Source: a virus
Reading direction: 5' to 3' (one strand)
Length of the DNA stretch: 20,500 bases
Virus record (IMG/VR): IMGVR_UViG_3300009788_000349
Location: 1-20,500 of that record
Shown here: positions 1 to 5,765 of the stretch, piece after piece
How positions within the stretch are numbered: position 1 is the stretch's first letter
Layout of the letters: each line of letters starts with the position of its first letter
Notes under the pieces: model-generated
Told to the model about the DNA's origin: nothing
The model's database searches: none
The model's input: the letters and a program-made list of their open reading frames with translations, nothing else
Made by a program: the position numbers and the translations under genes

Positions 1-79
1 GATATAACAAAAAACCGACATTTTTGTATTTTTTACGTCCTATGTTATCAGTATTATGTAAACTTTTTTAGGGGTATAA

Positions 80-436
80 TGTTACAACCGAATTCAATGA
101 TTCCGCACACTTACAAGAATTTGTAACACCAAAAATTGTTGAAATGTTACAAACTATTTCTAATGATTTCAGATAGATATGCATGGTTTGTAACACCAGT
201 AACATTACGTTGAGTTTGTTTTAAAAAATTAAAAAGTCGAGGTTGAAATTTTCGAACATTTTTTTTATTTCTGTATTTTTTTACGTGTTACAATGTTACA
301 AAACGCCGGAACTATTTGTTTTCTTTATATATAGGAAATAACAGACGAAAAAATCCAAATGTTACAGTTACACCTTAAACCTGCGTAAGTATTACGGATA
401 GTTTGTAACACCATTTTTTTGTGAAGTGTTACAAAC
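80..436. repeat. cluster of TTTGTAACACC / TGTTACAA boxes
   Basis: Boxes read TGTTACAA at 80-87, TTTGTAACACC at 120-130, TGTTACAAAC at 145-154, GTTTGTAACACC at 186-197, two tandem TGTTACAA copies at 286-302, a degenerate TGTTACAGTTACACC at 360-374, GTTTGTAACACC at 401-412 and GTGTTACAAAC at 426-436. They occur in both orientations, which suits operators of a DNA-binding protein or origin-like iterons. Related boxes recur at 5917-5934 and inside the promoter at 6155-6183. No cognate regulator is identified. Confidence 0.7.
401..436. repeat. perfect 11-bp inverted repeat of the TTTGTAACAC box
   Basis: GTTTGTAACAC (401-411) is the exact reverse complement of GTGTTACAAAC (426-436), with 14 bases between including a T run. 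It can be a two-half-site operator or an RNA hairpin. The T run lies in the loop rather than after the stem, so a terminator is unlikely. Confidence 0.65.
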
Positions 437-678
437 TACATTTTTGTAAGATTGATTTTTAAATCTGTAAAATCATTACTGAAATTTAAAAATGTTTTTT
501 TCAGCTAAAATTTGCCTGAAGATGGTCAAAAAAGGTTAAAATTGTTGTGAAATCTCACCAATACTAAAAGACCCCTCGTAAACCCGCTGTGGTAAAGGTT
601 GTAGGCGTTTCTCGTCCATTGGTTTTTTTATTGGTCTATGTTTCCCCTATATATAAAGGATTTTTTGCGAAGGTGCAT

Positions 679-715
679 AAAAAAGGGGATGTCAAATAAT
701 TGACATCCCCTTTTT
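679..715 (-). terminator. bidirectional intrinsic terminator ending the leftward operon
   Basis: A perfect 15-bp stem joins 680-694 to 701-715 with a 6-base loop. The GC part is GGGGATGTCA/TGACATCCCC, flanked by A5 and T5, so the U tract is present in either direction. It lies 3 bases beyond the last leftward stop codon (718-720), so ending the leftward operon is its most likely job. It may also stop incoming rightward transcripts. Confidence 0.9.
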
Positions 716-717
716 CT

Positions 718-813
718 TTACAGGTGATAAAAGAAAACGTTCCTTACGATCAGAACCGCGATACAGAATAGTATTATGATCCAGATAATCCGTTCAAAGT
801 GTTTGGTCTTCAT
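718..813 (-). CDS. 31-residue single-span membrane protein
   Basis: This short ORF has a consensus ribosome binding site (AGGAGG at 820-825) and starts MKTKHFERIIW. Residues 8-22 form one hydrophobic stretch (IIWIIILFCIAVLIV) with basic residues on both sides, so a single membrane span is likely. It overlaps the end of the ribbon-helix-helix frame by 20 bases and is the last gene before the terminator. Small membrane peptides of this kind are common in phage accessory operons, where some affect the host membrane or lysis. I do not recognise the family, and function is unknown. Confidence 0.6.
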   Translation of the reverse strand: MKTKHFERIIWIIILFCIAVLIVRNVFFYHL

Positions 814-967
814 CTTCAACCTCCTTATCAAATATTTCATAGCAGAGTACTGTAACCATATTTGAAAGAGATCGGTGTTCCTCCTTGGCACGTTCCCTTA
901 ATTTGGATAATAGTGAATCAGGTATCGAGATCTGAACCTGTTTTGTGATACCGCTTCATTTAACCAT
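794..967 (-). pseudogene. ribbon-helix-helix (Arc/CopG-like) DNA-binding protein with in-frame TGA at codon 4
   Basis: The frame begins at an ATG (965-967) behind a strong AAGGAGG, reads M-V-K, meets TGA (956-958), then continues open for 53 residues. The open part reads S-G-I-T-K-Q-V-Q-I-S-I-P-D-S-L-L-S-K-L and so on. The KQVQISIP beta strand followed by two helices (about DSLLSKLRERAKEE and SLSNMVTVLCYEIF) is the layout of Arc/CopG/MetJ-type repressors, which bind DNA as dimers through the strand. There is no other ATG, GTG or TTG between the stop and the conserved strand. It is either a recent nonsense mutation, a sequencing error, a readthrough product or a product of a non-standard start. 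Other genes here end in TGA, so wholesale recoding is unlikely. Confidence 0.6.
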
Positions 968-980
968 TTACACCACCTCC

Positions 981-1475
981 TTATTCCTCACATTCGACTT
1001 TCATCACTTCTTCAAATTTGCCTGTACCGACTTTCTTACAGTGTCGTGAATTACCAAACCATACTCGAAGTAAGAACTCTGGATAGATTACAGGGCTGTT
1101 ACTTTCTTCACCCATGTATTTATCTTTGAACTTAAATCGCCAGCCCTTCCATCCTATTTCGATATAGTCACCTTCTTTTATGAATTCAAATTTAGCGGAA
1201 TCTTTTAATTCTTCAACAATCCAACCGATATCTTTAATGATTTTATCATCCGGTGCAAGATAAAGGTTTAGAGACAATGCGTTAATAGTACCGGAGTTAA
1301 GGGCAAAGGTTAAATCCGAATGTCTTTTATTACCATCATGTTGATGATTTTCGGAAAACTTCTCAGCGTACTCATGAACGATCTCAAATAGTGGTTCATA
1401 CCGTTTAATTAGTTTCACGGTCTCAGCGTGTCGTTCAAACTCCTCTTTTAAGACTTTTTCATAAGTTAACATCAT
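981..1475 (-). CDS. hypothetical protein, 164 aa
   Basis: I do not recognise the family. The first 45 residues are predicted helical and charged (YEKVLKEEFERHAETVKLIKRYEPLFEIVHEY). The middle carries a His-rich patch (HQHDGNKRH), and the rest alternates strand-like segments such as YIEIGWKGWRFKFKDKY and FLLRVWF. It begins with two Met codons; the first (1473-1475) follows GGAG at a good distance and overlaps the upstream stop by four bases (ATGA), so the two are translationally coupled. No signal peptide or membrane span is visible. It is probably a cytoplasmic accessory protein of the leftward operon. Confidence 0.75.
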   Translation of the reverse strand: MMLTYEKVLKEEFERHAETVKLIKRYEPLFEIVHEYAEKFSENHQHDGNKRHSDLTFALNSGTINALSLNLYLAPDDKIIKDIGWIVEELKDSAKFEFIKEGDYIEIGWKGWRFKFKDKYMGEESNSPVIYPEFLLRVWFGNSRHCKKVGTGKFEEVMKVECEE

Positions 1476-1681
1476 TTTTTCTCCTTTCGCCTTGATGGCG
1501 GTACACGTATTTGAGTTTTATCCTTATCGTGTTGATGTTTCAGCCGGTAGACTCTACCATGCGGATAACACCGGGTTATGTGTTTTGGAGATTTAGTTTC
1601 GACAAGCCGTTTCTTAAGACGCTTGCCGCAATCACGACAAACCTTATCGGACAGCTCAGTATGTTTATGACTTTTTTTCAT
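1472..1681 (-). CDS. small basic Cys/His protein, 69 aa
   Basis: I chose the ATG at 1679-1681 because it follows GGAGG at normal spacing; a longer reading upstream lacks such a site and would run deep into the neighbouring gene. The protein is strongly basic, with CRDCG near residues 15-19, C38 and several His residues. It ends in a Lys/Arg tail (PPSRRKEKK). This looks like a short zinc-ribbon or nucleic-acid-binding protein, but four clear metal ligands cannot be assigned. It overlaps both neighbours: 17 bases with the gene before it and 4 with the gene after it. Confidence 0.7.
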   Translation of the reverse strand: MKKSHKHTELSDKVCRDCGKRLKKRLVETKSPKHITRCYPHGRVYRLKHQHDKDKTQIRVPPSRRKEKK

Positions 1682-1907
1682 CGAGCACCTCCAATTGTTT
1701 TGTGAGCCACGGTTCGAGTATTCCGTTAACTTTTTTCCATATTTCATGTGGGATAAAACAGCCAATGGCTTCCTTCAGGTTATCTTCGATTTGAAGCATG
1801 AGGGCTCCCTTTGTACCTTTTAGGTATGCTTCATGCATTTTTTTCTGAAGGGGTTTTAATATCCTCTGCTGTCCATTGGATAGTTTGAATCTGATCTCAA
1901 TACTCAT
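1665..1907 (-). CDS. hypothetical protein, 80 aa
   Basis: Translation starts at ATG 1905-1907 behind GGAGG. The N-terminus (MSIEIRFKLSNGQQRIL) is strand-like. The remainder is probably helical, with LKPLQKKMHEAYLKGTKGALMLQIEDNLKEAIGCF and a hydrophobic C-terminal helix around KVNGILEPWLTKQLEVL. There are no Cys pairs, membrane spans or known catalytic motifs. It overlaps the next gene by 17 bases, so the two are probably coupled. I do not recognise the family. Confidence 0.7.
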   Translation of the reverse strand: MSIEIRFKLSNGQQRILKPLQKKMHEAYLKGTKGALMLQIEDNLKEAIGCFIPHEIWKKVNGILEPWLTKQLEVLDEKKS

Positions 1908-1920
1908 AGTGCACCTCCTT

Positions 1921-2097
1921 TTATTTAATATATACCGGTAGTGATCTGTTATAGATAGACACCCCGCCTACCTTAACAATATCCACTTTTGTCGTTGAAT
2001 CCGCATGTACCGGTGTAATCACAAATGGTTTTATGGTTATCCATATAAGACAGATTGCGATCACGGTTAATATGAATTTTGTGTATAAGTCATGCAC
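1921..2097 (-). CDS. small single-span membrane protein, 58 aa, GTG start
   Basis: The best start is GTG at 2095-2097, eight bases after GGAGG. An earlier in-frame GTG at 2104-2106 abuts the same site and cannot use it. Residues about 8-24 (FILTVIAICLIWITIKP) form one membrane segment. The rest (about 35 residues, ending YNRSLPVYIK) is polar, with a possible short strand VDIVKVGGVSIY. It has no lipobox, so it is more likely anchored than lipidated. Function is unknown. It is the second membrane peptide of this operon, with the 31-residue one at its end. Confidence 0.65.
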   Translation of the reverse strand: MHDLYTKFILTVIAICLIWITIKPFVITPVHADSTTKVDIVKVGGVSIYNRSLPVYIK

Positions 2098-2111
2098 GTT
2101 TGTCACCTCCT

Positions 2112-2252
2112 TTATAAAGTTATTTCCGAGATCCGTTTCTCTATAGCTACAGCCTTTTTGAACAGTCTTTTTTTCTTGATCAGACTTTTTTCTTTTTCAT
2201 ACTTATCCTCGATCTTTTTGAACAGCCGTTTTAGCTTCGTTAGTTCATTCAT
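2112..2252 (-). CDS. 46-residue Lys-rich coiled-coil protein
   Basis: The ATG at 2250-2252 follows AAAAGGAGG and overlaps the upstream stop in an ATGA arrangement. The protein is almost entirely charged helix, with heptad-like spacing (LTKLKRLFKKIEDKYEKEKSLIKKKRLFKKAVAIEKRISEI). A short motif, RLFKK, occurs twice (residues 9-13 and 29-33), hinting at an internal duplication. It probably dimerises or binds nucleic acid. I do not recognise a family. It is easily missed because it is below usual length cut-offs. Confidence 0.6.
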   Translation of the reverse strand: MNELTKLKRLFKKIEDKYEKEKSLIKKKRLFKKAVAIEKRISEITL

Positions 2253-2464
2253 TCTGTGTGCCTCCTTTTAAAAAACCATAATCCATGACAAGAAGAACGA
2301 ATATATTTGAGACATCCTTTATCGCCAATTTTTGCTTTTTTGTTTCGAGTCCATCCTGTTAGCCATAAAAAAGTTCTGAGTGTTTGATGTGGCTTTTCCC
2401 AAGCATAAAGCTGATCACCATTTTCGGCTATTTCTTTTAATGTAACATTTTTAATTAGTTTCAT
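2249..2464 (-). CDS. hypothetical basic protein, 71 aa
   Basis: The ATG at 2462-2464 is preceded by AGAGG about four bases upstream and by a stronger GGAGG 13 bases upstream. A TTG four codons earlier would give a slightly longer product, so the start is uncertain. The sequence is rich in Trp and basic residues (KPHQTLRTFLWLTGWTRNKKAKIGDKGCLKYIRSSCHGLWFF). There is no membrane span or clear motif. It is the first gene downstream of the last intergenic hairpin of the operon, and its stop overlaps the next start. Confidence 0.6.
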   Translation of the reverse strand: MKLIKNVTLKEIAENGDQLYAWEKPHQTLRTFLWLTGWTRNKKAKIGDKGCLKYIRSSCHGLWFFKRRHTE

Positions 2465-2497
2465 TTTCCTCTTCAAACCTCCTTTTTTACGGTTAAT

Positions 2498-2556
2498 ATT
2501 AAACGCTCAATCTGCCCCTGAGTCCTCCAATTTCAGGAGCATGGTGAGGGTTTAAT
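2498..2556 (-). repeat. intergenic RNA hairpin R1 (GC variant)
   Basis: In the leftward RNA the inner arms are UGCUCCUGA (2533-2541) and UCAGGGGCA (2513-2521), with one U-G pair. Outer arms ATTAAAC/GTTTAAT (2498-2504 and 2550-2556) and CTCA/TGAG (2506-2509 and 2545-2548) extend the fold. The loop contains GGAGGAC. It is nearly the same as R3. Confidence 0.8.
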
Positions 2557-2574
2557 AAAATCTATAGTACGACA

Positions 2575-3039
2575 TTAGCCCCAAGAAGTAGCTTTATATT
2601 CATCGGTTTCGGTAATGATATCGTAAGCTAAAGCGTCACAAATTTTTTCAAGTTTTTTAAACAGATCAGTTTCCGGCACATCTCCTTCGTTACATTGATA
2701 TATCAAACATCGAATATTAGCGAATAGTTGATATTGATTTTCCATCGGTAAACAGGACTCGTATTTATAGTCATAACCGTCATTGATTCCATCCTCATAC
2801 CGTTGGCTAATTGCTTCGAGATTCATATCATAAAGTTGTCGAGCAAAAACGGCAGCTTTTGCTTGTATGTTAGGATGTAATACACGGCTACCGTTATCGT
2901 TTTCAATAACCCTGAGTGTTAATATAAATTTTGAAGCATGGGCAGTTGCAGAAAAAGCAAATGGGTCTTGATCAGCATAAGAAGCTAATGTTTCGGCTAT
3001 CTCATTAAATAATTTTGCATCACATAAAAATGCACTCAT
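2575..3039 (-). CDS. conserved phage/plasmid hypothetical protein, 154 aa
   Basis: The N-terminus MSAFLCDAKLFNEIAETL and the C-terminal block YQCNEGDVPETDLFKKLEKICDALAYDIITETDEYKATSWG resemble, from memory, a widespread family of accessory proteins on plasmids and phages that start MSAFL and end with a YQC-EG-VPE block. Their function is not established. The middle (QLYDMNLEAISQRYEDG) fits the same family. The start at 3037-3039 follows AGAGG. It lies between hairpins R1 and R2. No catalytic motif is visible, and the protein is predicted helical and cytoplasmic. The family match is recognition by eye. Confidence 0.75.
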   Translation of the reverse strand: MSAFLCDAKLFNEIAETLASYADQDPFAFSATAHASKFILTLRVIENDNGSRVLHPNIQAKAAVFARQLYDMNLEAISQRYEDGINDGYDYKYESCLPMENQYQLFANIRCLIYQCNEGDVPETDLFKKLEKICDALAYDIITETDEYKATSWG

Positions 3040-3071
3040 AATAAACCTCTTTTTGTTTGGTGTTCGTTAAG

Positions 3072-3115
3072 TCCTATCGAGTCCACGAACTTCGCGAGCT
3101 CATGAACTCTAAGGA
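3072..3115 (-). repeat. intergenic RNA hairpin R2
   Basis: In the RNA, GAGUUCAUGA (3100-3109) pairs with UUCGUGGACUC (3079-3089) using two U-G pairs. The flanks UCCUUA and AUAGGA also partly pair. The element begins two bases after the stop of the upstream gene. Confidence 0.85.
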
Positions 3116-3116
3116 A

Positions 3117-3332
3117 TTAAGATAAAAAAACTCTTTTAAATGTTGTCTTGTCAAAGTATGCGGATGAATTGAGTCCGTGTTTGACAGGACGTTTGCGGTA
3201 CAGTTCCCAATTATCCCCTGTAGAACGTACACCATAATTTTTCATGGTATCACCAAAAAATTTCATAGTTGATCGAGAGAAAAAGTACGGATTTGTTCCA
3301 TAGGTTAAACGTTTCAATTCTGCTGGTGTCAT
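3117..3332 (-). CDS. conserved phage hypothetical protein, 71 aa
   Basis: The pattern YFFSRSTMKFFGDTMKNYGVRSTGDNWELYRKRPVKHGLNSSAYFDKTTFKRVF is one I recognise as a short conserved phage/plasmid family of unknown role, rich in aromatic and basic residues. The ATG at 3330-3332 follows AAGGAGG by about 8 bases. It could bind nucleic acid, given its charge and size, but there is no defined fold motif. It is flanked by hairpins R3 upstream and R2 downstream, and co-occurs with the families on both sides. Confidence 0.75.
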   Translation of the reverse strand: MTPAELKRLTYGTNPYFFSRSTMKFFGDTMKNYGVRSTGDNWELYRKRPVKHGLNSSAYFDKTTFKRVFLS

Positions 3333-3374
3333 GATATTTTACCTCCTTTTTTTTGATGTTTAAGTCCTTATTCA

Positions 3375-3403
3375 TGCCCCTGAGTCCTCCACGTTCAGGA
3401 GCA
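3375..3403 (-). repeat. intergenic RNA hairpin R3 (GC variant)
   Basis: UGCUCCUGA (3395-3403) pairs with UCAGGGGCA (3375-3383) in the leftward RNA, including one U-G pair. The loop holds GGAGGAC, which could alternatively pair with the CTCC of the 5-prime arm. It shares the inner core of R1 almost base for base, but its outer arms pair poorly. Confidence 0.8.
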
Positions 3404-3414
3404 TTGATAAAAAT

Positions 3415-3816
3415 TTAAAGATTCTGTTGTAACTTGATGTTTCTTAACCACTTATTAGCGAATGTCGTATGTTCAGACTGTTTTTTCCTGTTGATTTTCC
3501 AATCACCATCGTTGTAGTCATAAAATAGAGACCGTTCATAGATTGGGGGGATTGCCATTTGAAACGACATCGGACAGACTGAACCGTTCTCACGTCTTAA
3601 AAAAGTCATTTCCGGATCTTGGCAAAGATCACCGTTTTGCTCAAAGTAGTGACACAGGCTGTATTCCGTTCCCATATCATAGGTATTAATCTTTTCGACT
3701 GAGAGCGGCATAAACGATTTGTTACAATTATCGATCTTGGTATGAGATTTGCCTTCCGGGATTGATTCAATAATCTTGTTAAAGATAGTAGTAGCCGGTT
3801 TGCTTAAAGTTCTCAT
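3415..3816 (-). CDS. hypothetical protein, possibly DUF6908-like, 133 aa
   Basis: The central block YSLCHYFEQNGDLCQDPEMTFLRRENGSVCPMSFQMAIPPIYERS resembles DUF6908-type phage and plasmid proteins, which carry HYYEQNGDL-DPEM and a Pro-rich strand after it. Function of that family is not established. The start at 3814-3816 follows AAAAGGAGG. The N-terminus (about 1-45) is less distinctive. It lies between R4 and R3 with neighbours that look like the same accessory-plasmid repertoire. The family name is a tentative recognition. Confidence 0.65.
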   Translation of the reverse strand: MRTLSKPATTIFNKIIESIPEGKSHTKIDNCNKSFMPLSVEKINTYDMGTEYSLCHYFEQNGDLCQDPEMTFLRRENGSVCPMSFQMAIPPIYERSLFYDYNDGDWKINRKKQSEHTTFANKWLRNIKLQQNL

Positions 3817-3854
3817 AAAAACCTCCTTTTAATTAATTGTTAATAAATCATAAA

Positions 3855-3897
3855 TCCTATTGAATCCACAAACCTCGCGAATTGTGGATTCTAAGGA
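3855..3897 (-). repeat. intergenic RNA hairpin R4
   Basis: GAATCCACAA (3882-3891, read on the minus strand) pairs perfectly with TTGTGGATTC (3862-3871), loop TTCGCGAGGT. Flanks are TCCTTA and AATAGGA. Confidence 0.85.
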
Positions 3898-3903
3898 ACT
3901 ATG

Positions 3904-4320
3904 TTAATGATCACCAACTGGCCCTTCTCGATAACCTTCAGATTCAACATACACATCAGGCCGACCCGGAACCGAAGTAACAATTGGTAAGGTGGCCGTA
4001 TAATACCGGATAGCTGATAACGTGACATCAAGATCTTTTTTCATGACTCTTTTATAAATCGGTTTTTTCCAATCATCCACATGAGCAACCCTATCAAAAG
4101 CCGTCTTTAACTCTTTTCTGGTATAACCTTCAAACATAGTTATACCTTTCTTGACCCAGCCGTCATCAAGGTCACAAAGAAAACTATCGATTATGGTGAT
4201 AGCGTTTATAACTTCTTCCTTGATTTTTTTATCGTTATAAAGATGATCTTTAACCCATGTCAGACGTTCAAGCGATTCCCTGATTTCTTTCCGGGCACGT
4301 TCTTTTCTTTTATTAGGCAT
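3904..4320 (-). CDS. conserved hypothetical protein, 138 aa
   Basis: The first 55 residues form a charged helical region (RKERARKEIRESLERLTWVKDHLYNDKKIKEEVINAITIIDSFL). A C-terminal domain begins around FEGYTRKELKTAFDRVAHVDDWKKPI, continues DLDVTLSAIRYYTATLPIV, and ends with YVESEGYREGPVGDH. The combination of a DWK-P-I segment, a Y-TATxP segment and the terminal EGYR-GP-GDH resembles a conserved family of plasmid/phage proteins of unknown role, from memory. Start 4318-4320 follows AAAAGGAGG. The gene sits between R5 and R4. Confidence 0.7.
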   Translation of the reverse strand: MPNKRKERARKEIRESLERLTWVKDHLYNDKKIKEEVINAITIIDSFLCDLDDGWVKKGITMFEGYTRKELKTAFDRVAHVDDWKKPIYKRVMKKDLDVTLSAIRYYTATLPIVTSVPGRPDVYVESEGYREGPVGDH

Positions 4321-4357
4321 GACAACCTCCTTTTAATTAGTTATTAATAATTGTAAA

Positions 4358-4401
4358 TCCTATAGAATCCACAACCCTTGCGGAGTCATGGACTCTAAGG
4401 A
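4358..4401 (-). repeat. intergenic RNA hairpin R5
   Basis: In the RNA, GAGUCCAUGAC (4385-4395) pairs with GUUGUGGAUUC (4365-4375). Eleven pairs form, three of them G-U. Three wobble changes without loss of pairing are strong evidence for RNA rather than DNA function. Flanks are UCCUUA and UAUAGGA. Confidence 0.85.
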
Positions 4402-4415
4402 ATTACAAGAACCCT

Positions 4416-4613
4416 TTACTTCTTTTCTTCTGGGTACTTGTAAACGTTAACGCCGATAACGACATCACCCTTGCCTGTGTCAAAGGACTGATTACCTCTT
4501 GTGGAAGCAAGTACAATAGTTTTCCCGGATTTAGAAGGACTGCCCTTCTTCTTAAGGTCAACCGTGATAGTCATTACGTTCTTTTCATCAATAGCGACTT
4601 TAACATTATCCAT
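4416..4613 (-). CDS. small conserved phage protein, 65 aa
   Basis: The sequence VMTITVDLKKKGSPSKSGKTIVLASTRGNQSFDTGKGDVVIGVNVYKY matches a short beta-rich family common in phages and plasmids, which I know by the pattern GxPSxSGKTxxxASTRGNQ. Its role is unknown. The start (4611-4613) follows GGGAGG. No Cys or membrane segment is present. It lies between hairpins R6 and R5. A single beta-domain fold is likely but cannot be confirmed here. Confidence 0.7.
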   Translation of the reverse strand: MDNVKVAIDEKNVMTITVDLKKKGSPSKSGKTIVLASTRGNQSFDTGKGDVVIGVNVYKYPEEKK

Positions 4614-4645
4614 AATAAAACCTCCCTAATATAAAATAGTTGTGA

Positions 4646-4711
4646 AAGCTTTATAGCCCTCATTGTGTACACGAACTGTGTAATTCGTGTACACTGGCGG
4701 GTTACAAGCTT
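4646..4711 (-). repeat. intergenic RNA hairpin R6 (divergent arms)
   Basis: GTGTACACGAA (4665-4675) and TTCGTGTACAC (4684-4694) pair perfectly over 11 bases. Outer AAGCTT copies (4646-4651 and 4706-4711) and CCC/GGG blocks replace the TCCT/AGGA flanks of the other copies. Position and geometry are kept although the bases differ. The outer arm overlaps the upstream stop codon. Confidence 0.75.
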
Positions 4712-4968
4712 AGAAGTGGTATGTTTTCAATGAATCGATCTCCATCCTCTTGTAAAGCCTCATCATAAAGTTTTGAAATAGTTCTCTGACGAAGTTTCAT
4801 CGGTAACTGCATTTCAATAACCATATTCATCATCGATTGAATGTTTTTTCTGATTTCTGGACACTTTGGAGAACAATTATCGAGTTGTTGCCCAAACGTT
4901 GATTCTAATAGACTTAATTTTTCCTCGATCACGTAAATGGCTTCAATTATGTCATTAAAATTTTCCAT
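4702..4968 (-). CDS. hypothetical helical protein, 88 aa
   Basis: The predicted fold is mostly helical, with FNDIIEAIYVIEEKLSLLESTFGQQL in the first 30 residues and IRKNIQSMMNMVIEMQLPMKLRQRTISKLYDEAL after it. A CSPKC pair (residues 32-36) is present without partner cysteines. The start (4966-4968) follows AAAAGGAGG. I do not recognise the family. It is transcribed between the Cys-rich gene before it and the beta-rich 65-residue gene after it, and hairpins lie on both sides. Confidence 0.65.
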   Translation of the reverse strand: MENFNDIIEAIYVIEEKLSLLESTFGQQLDNCSPKCPEIRKNIQSMMNMVIEMQLPMKLRQRTISKLYDEALQEDGDRFIENIPLLSL

Positions 4969-5009
4969 GTCAAAACCTCCTTTTGTTTGTTAATATTAGC
5001 ATTCATAAA

Positions 5010-5054
5010 TCCTATTGAATCCATGAACTCTACGAAATTCATGGATTCTAAGGA
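5010..5054 (-). repeat. intergenic RNA hairpin R7
   Basis: GAATCCATGAA (5038-5048 on the minus strand) pairs perfectly with TTCATGGATTC (5017-5027). This is the nearest copy to a consensus. Flanks are TCCTTA and AATAGGATTTA. Confidence 0.85.
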
Positions 5055-5074
5055 ATTAAGAATTTTAGACTTTA

Positions 5075-5308
5075 TTAGTCCTTTACACATGATCCATCGT
5101 CATTGTGTACTATCCATGCCTGATTACAGTTAGGACAGTATTTACTATCTTTTTCTTCTCTCCGGCAGATTACACACTTTTTACCGACTTTTGTTACGTG
5201 TCTTCGACCACACTCGCACTTTACTATCCCGAATGGGTTTTTATTAAAGGATCTTTCAACCTCACCAGCTCCGCTTATAGTGTTTCTTTCCCTTGTATTA
5301 GCCTTCAT
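5075..5308 (-). CDS. zinc-ribbon protein, 77 aa
   Basis: Seven Cys residues are arranged C31-x-C33, C45-x2-C48, C58-x2-C61 and C74, enough for one zinc ribbon and perhaps two sites. The N-terminal 25 residues are polar and basic. Small proteins like this usually bind nucleic acid or support another protein; the partner is not visible. The start (5306-5308) follows AAAAGGAGG, the usual site for this operon. It sits directly downstream of the HNH gene and between hairpins R8 and R7. Confidence 0.7.
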   Translation of the reverse strand: MKANTRERNTISGAGEVERSFNKNPFGIVKCECGRRHVTKVGKKCVICRREEKDSKYCPNCNQAWIVHNDDGSCVKD

Positions 5309-5340
5309 GGTAAAACCTCCTTTTGTTTAGCGTTTATAAA

Positions 5341-5384
5341 TCCTATTGAGCTCACGAATCCGGCAGATTCATGAACTCTAAGGA
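5341..5384 (-). repeat. intergenic RNA hairpin R8
   Basis: GAGUUCAUGAAUC (5366-5378) pairs with GAUUCGUGAGCUC (5348-5360) over 13 pairs, two of them U-G, with a 5-base loop. Flanks are UCCUUA and AAUAGGA. It lies just after the stop of the HNH gene. Confidence 0.85.
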
Positions 5385-5385
5385 A

Positions 5386-5727
5386 CTATATTCTAAAACT
5401 TCCGTTTAGTTTCCGTCTTGTTCTACGTCTTACACGTTTGCTGATCTTGTCGGTATCGACACCCTGATATCGTAACCACTTAAAGAACATTCGTATAGAC
5501 TTTGAACCCTTTGTTGAATTACAGGCTTTACAGGCAGTCACAAGGTTACGACTTCCGTTAGTTCCGCCAAGCTCTTGTGAAAGGACGTGATCCAAAGTTA
5601 AATAGCTTTGATTTATAATTGTTTTATTACAGTATGAACAGGAATAATGATCACGTTCATAGATAGCCGTTCTACGAGTAGGTGTAATCCATTTTCCTCC
5701 GTTATTGGCACAATTTCCTTCACACAT
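5386..5727 (-). CDS. HNH endonuclease, 113 aa
   Basis: An HNH motif is complete: C30-x2-C33 (CSYC), the catalytic D46-H47 in LTLDHVLSQELGG, N61, then C66-x2-C69-N70 (CKACN). This is the usual beta-beta-alpha metal fold with a structural zinc held by four Cys. A basic tail (SKRVRRRTRRKLNG) probably helps DNA binding. The size fits free-standing phage HNH nucleases that nick or cut DNA during packaging or act as mobile endonucleases. It is the first sizeable gene of the leftward operon, starting at 5725-5727 behind AAAAGGAGG, while the opposite operon also opens with an HNH gene. Confidence 0.9.
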   Translation of the reverse strand: MCEGNCANNGGKWITPTRRTAIYERDHYSCSYCNKTIINQSYLTLDHVLSQELGGTNGSRNLVTACKACNSTKGSKSIRMFFKWLRYQGVDTDKISKRVRRRTRRKLNGSFRI

Positions 5728-5765
5728 AATAACCTCCTTTTAGTTTGATAGTTAATATTCATAAA

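Larger units (their letters stand above)
1..660. other. non-coding, AT-rich repeat region
   Basis: I see no convincing gene on either strand here. The segment is very AT-rich and holds repeated TGTTACAA/TTTGTAACACC boxes, a tight hairpin at 401-436, and two copies of a 13-bp TATA-like inverted sequence (323-335 and 646-658). It ends at a terminator that closes the leftward operon. It may be the far side of another control region whose gene lies left of the window, but that is inference. Confidence 0.6.

Noticed and set aside
794-967. A whole-genome recoding of TGA as an amino acid
   Set aside because: TGA ends many intact genes here, including 7346-8032, 11432-11632 and 17027-18043. One internal TGA is better explained as a mutation or error.
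5105-5374. A rightward frame opposite the zinc-ribbon gene
   Set aside because: It covers a gene with seven ordered Cys and hairpin R8; it has no ribosome site of the operon type.
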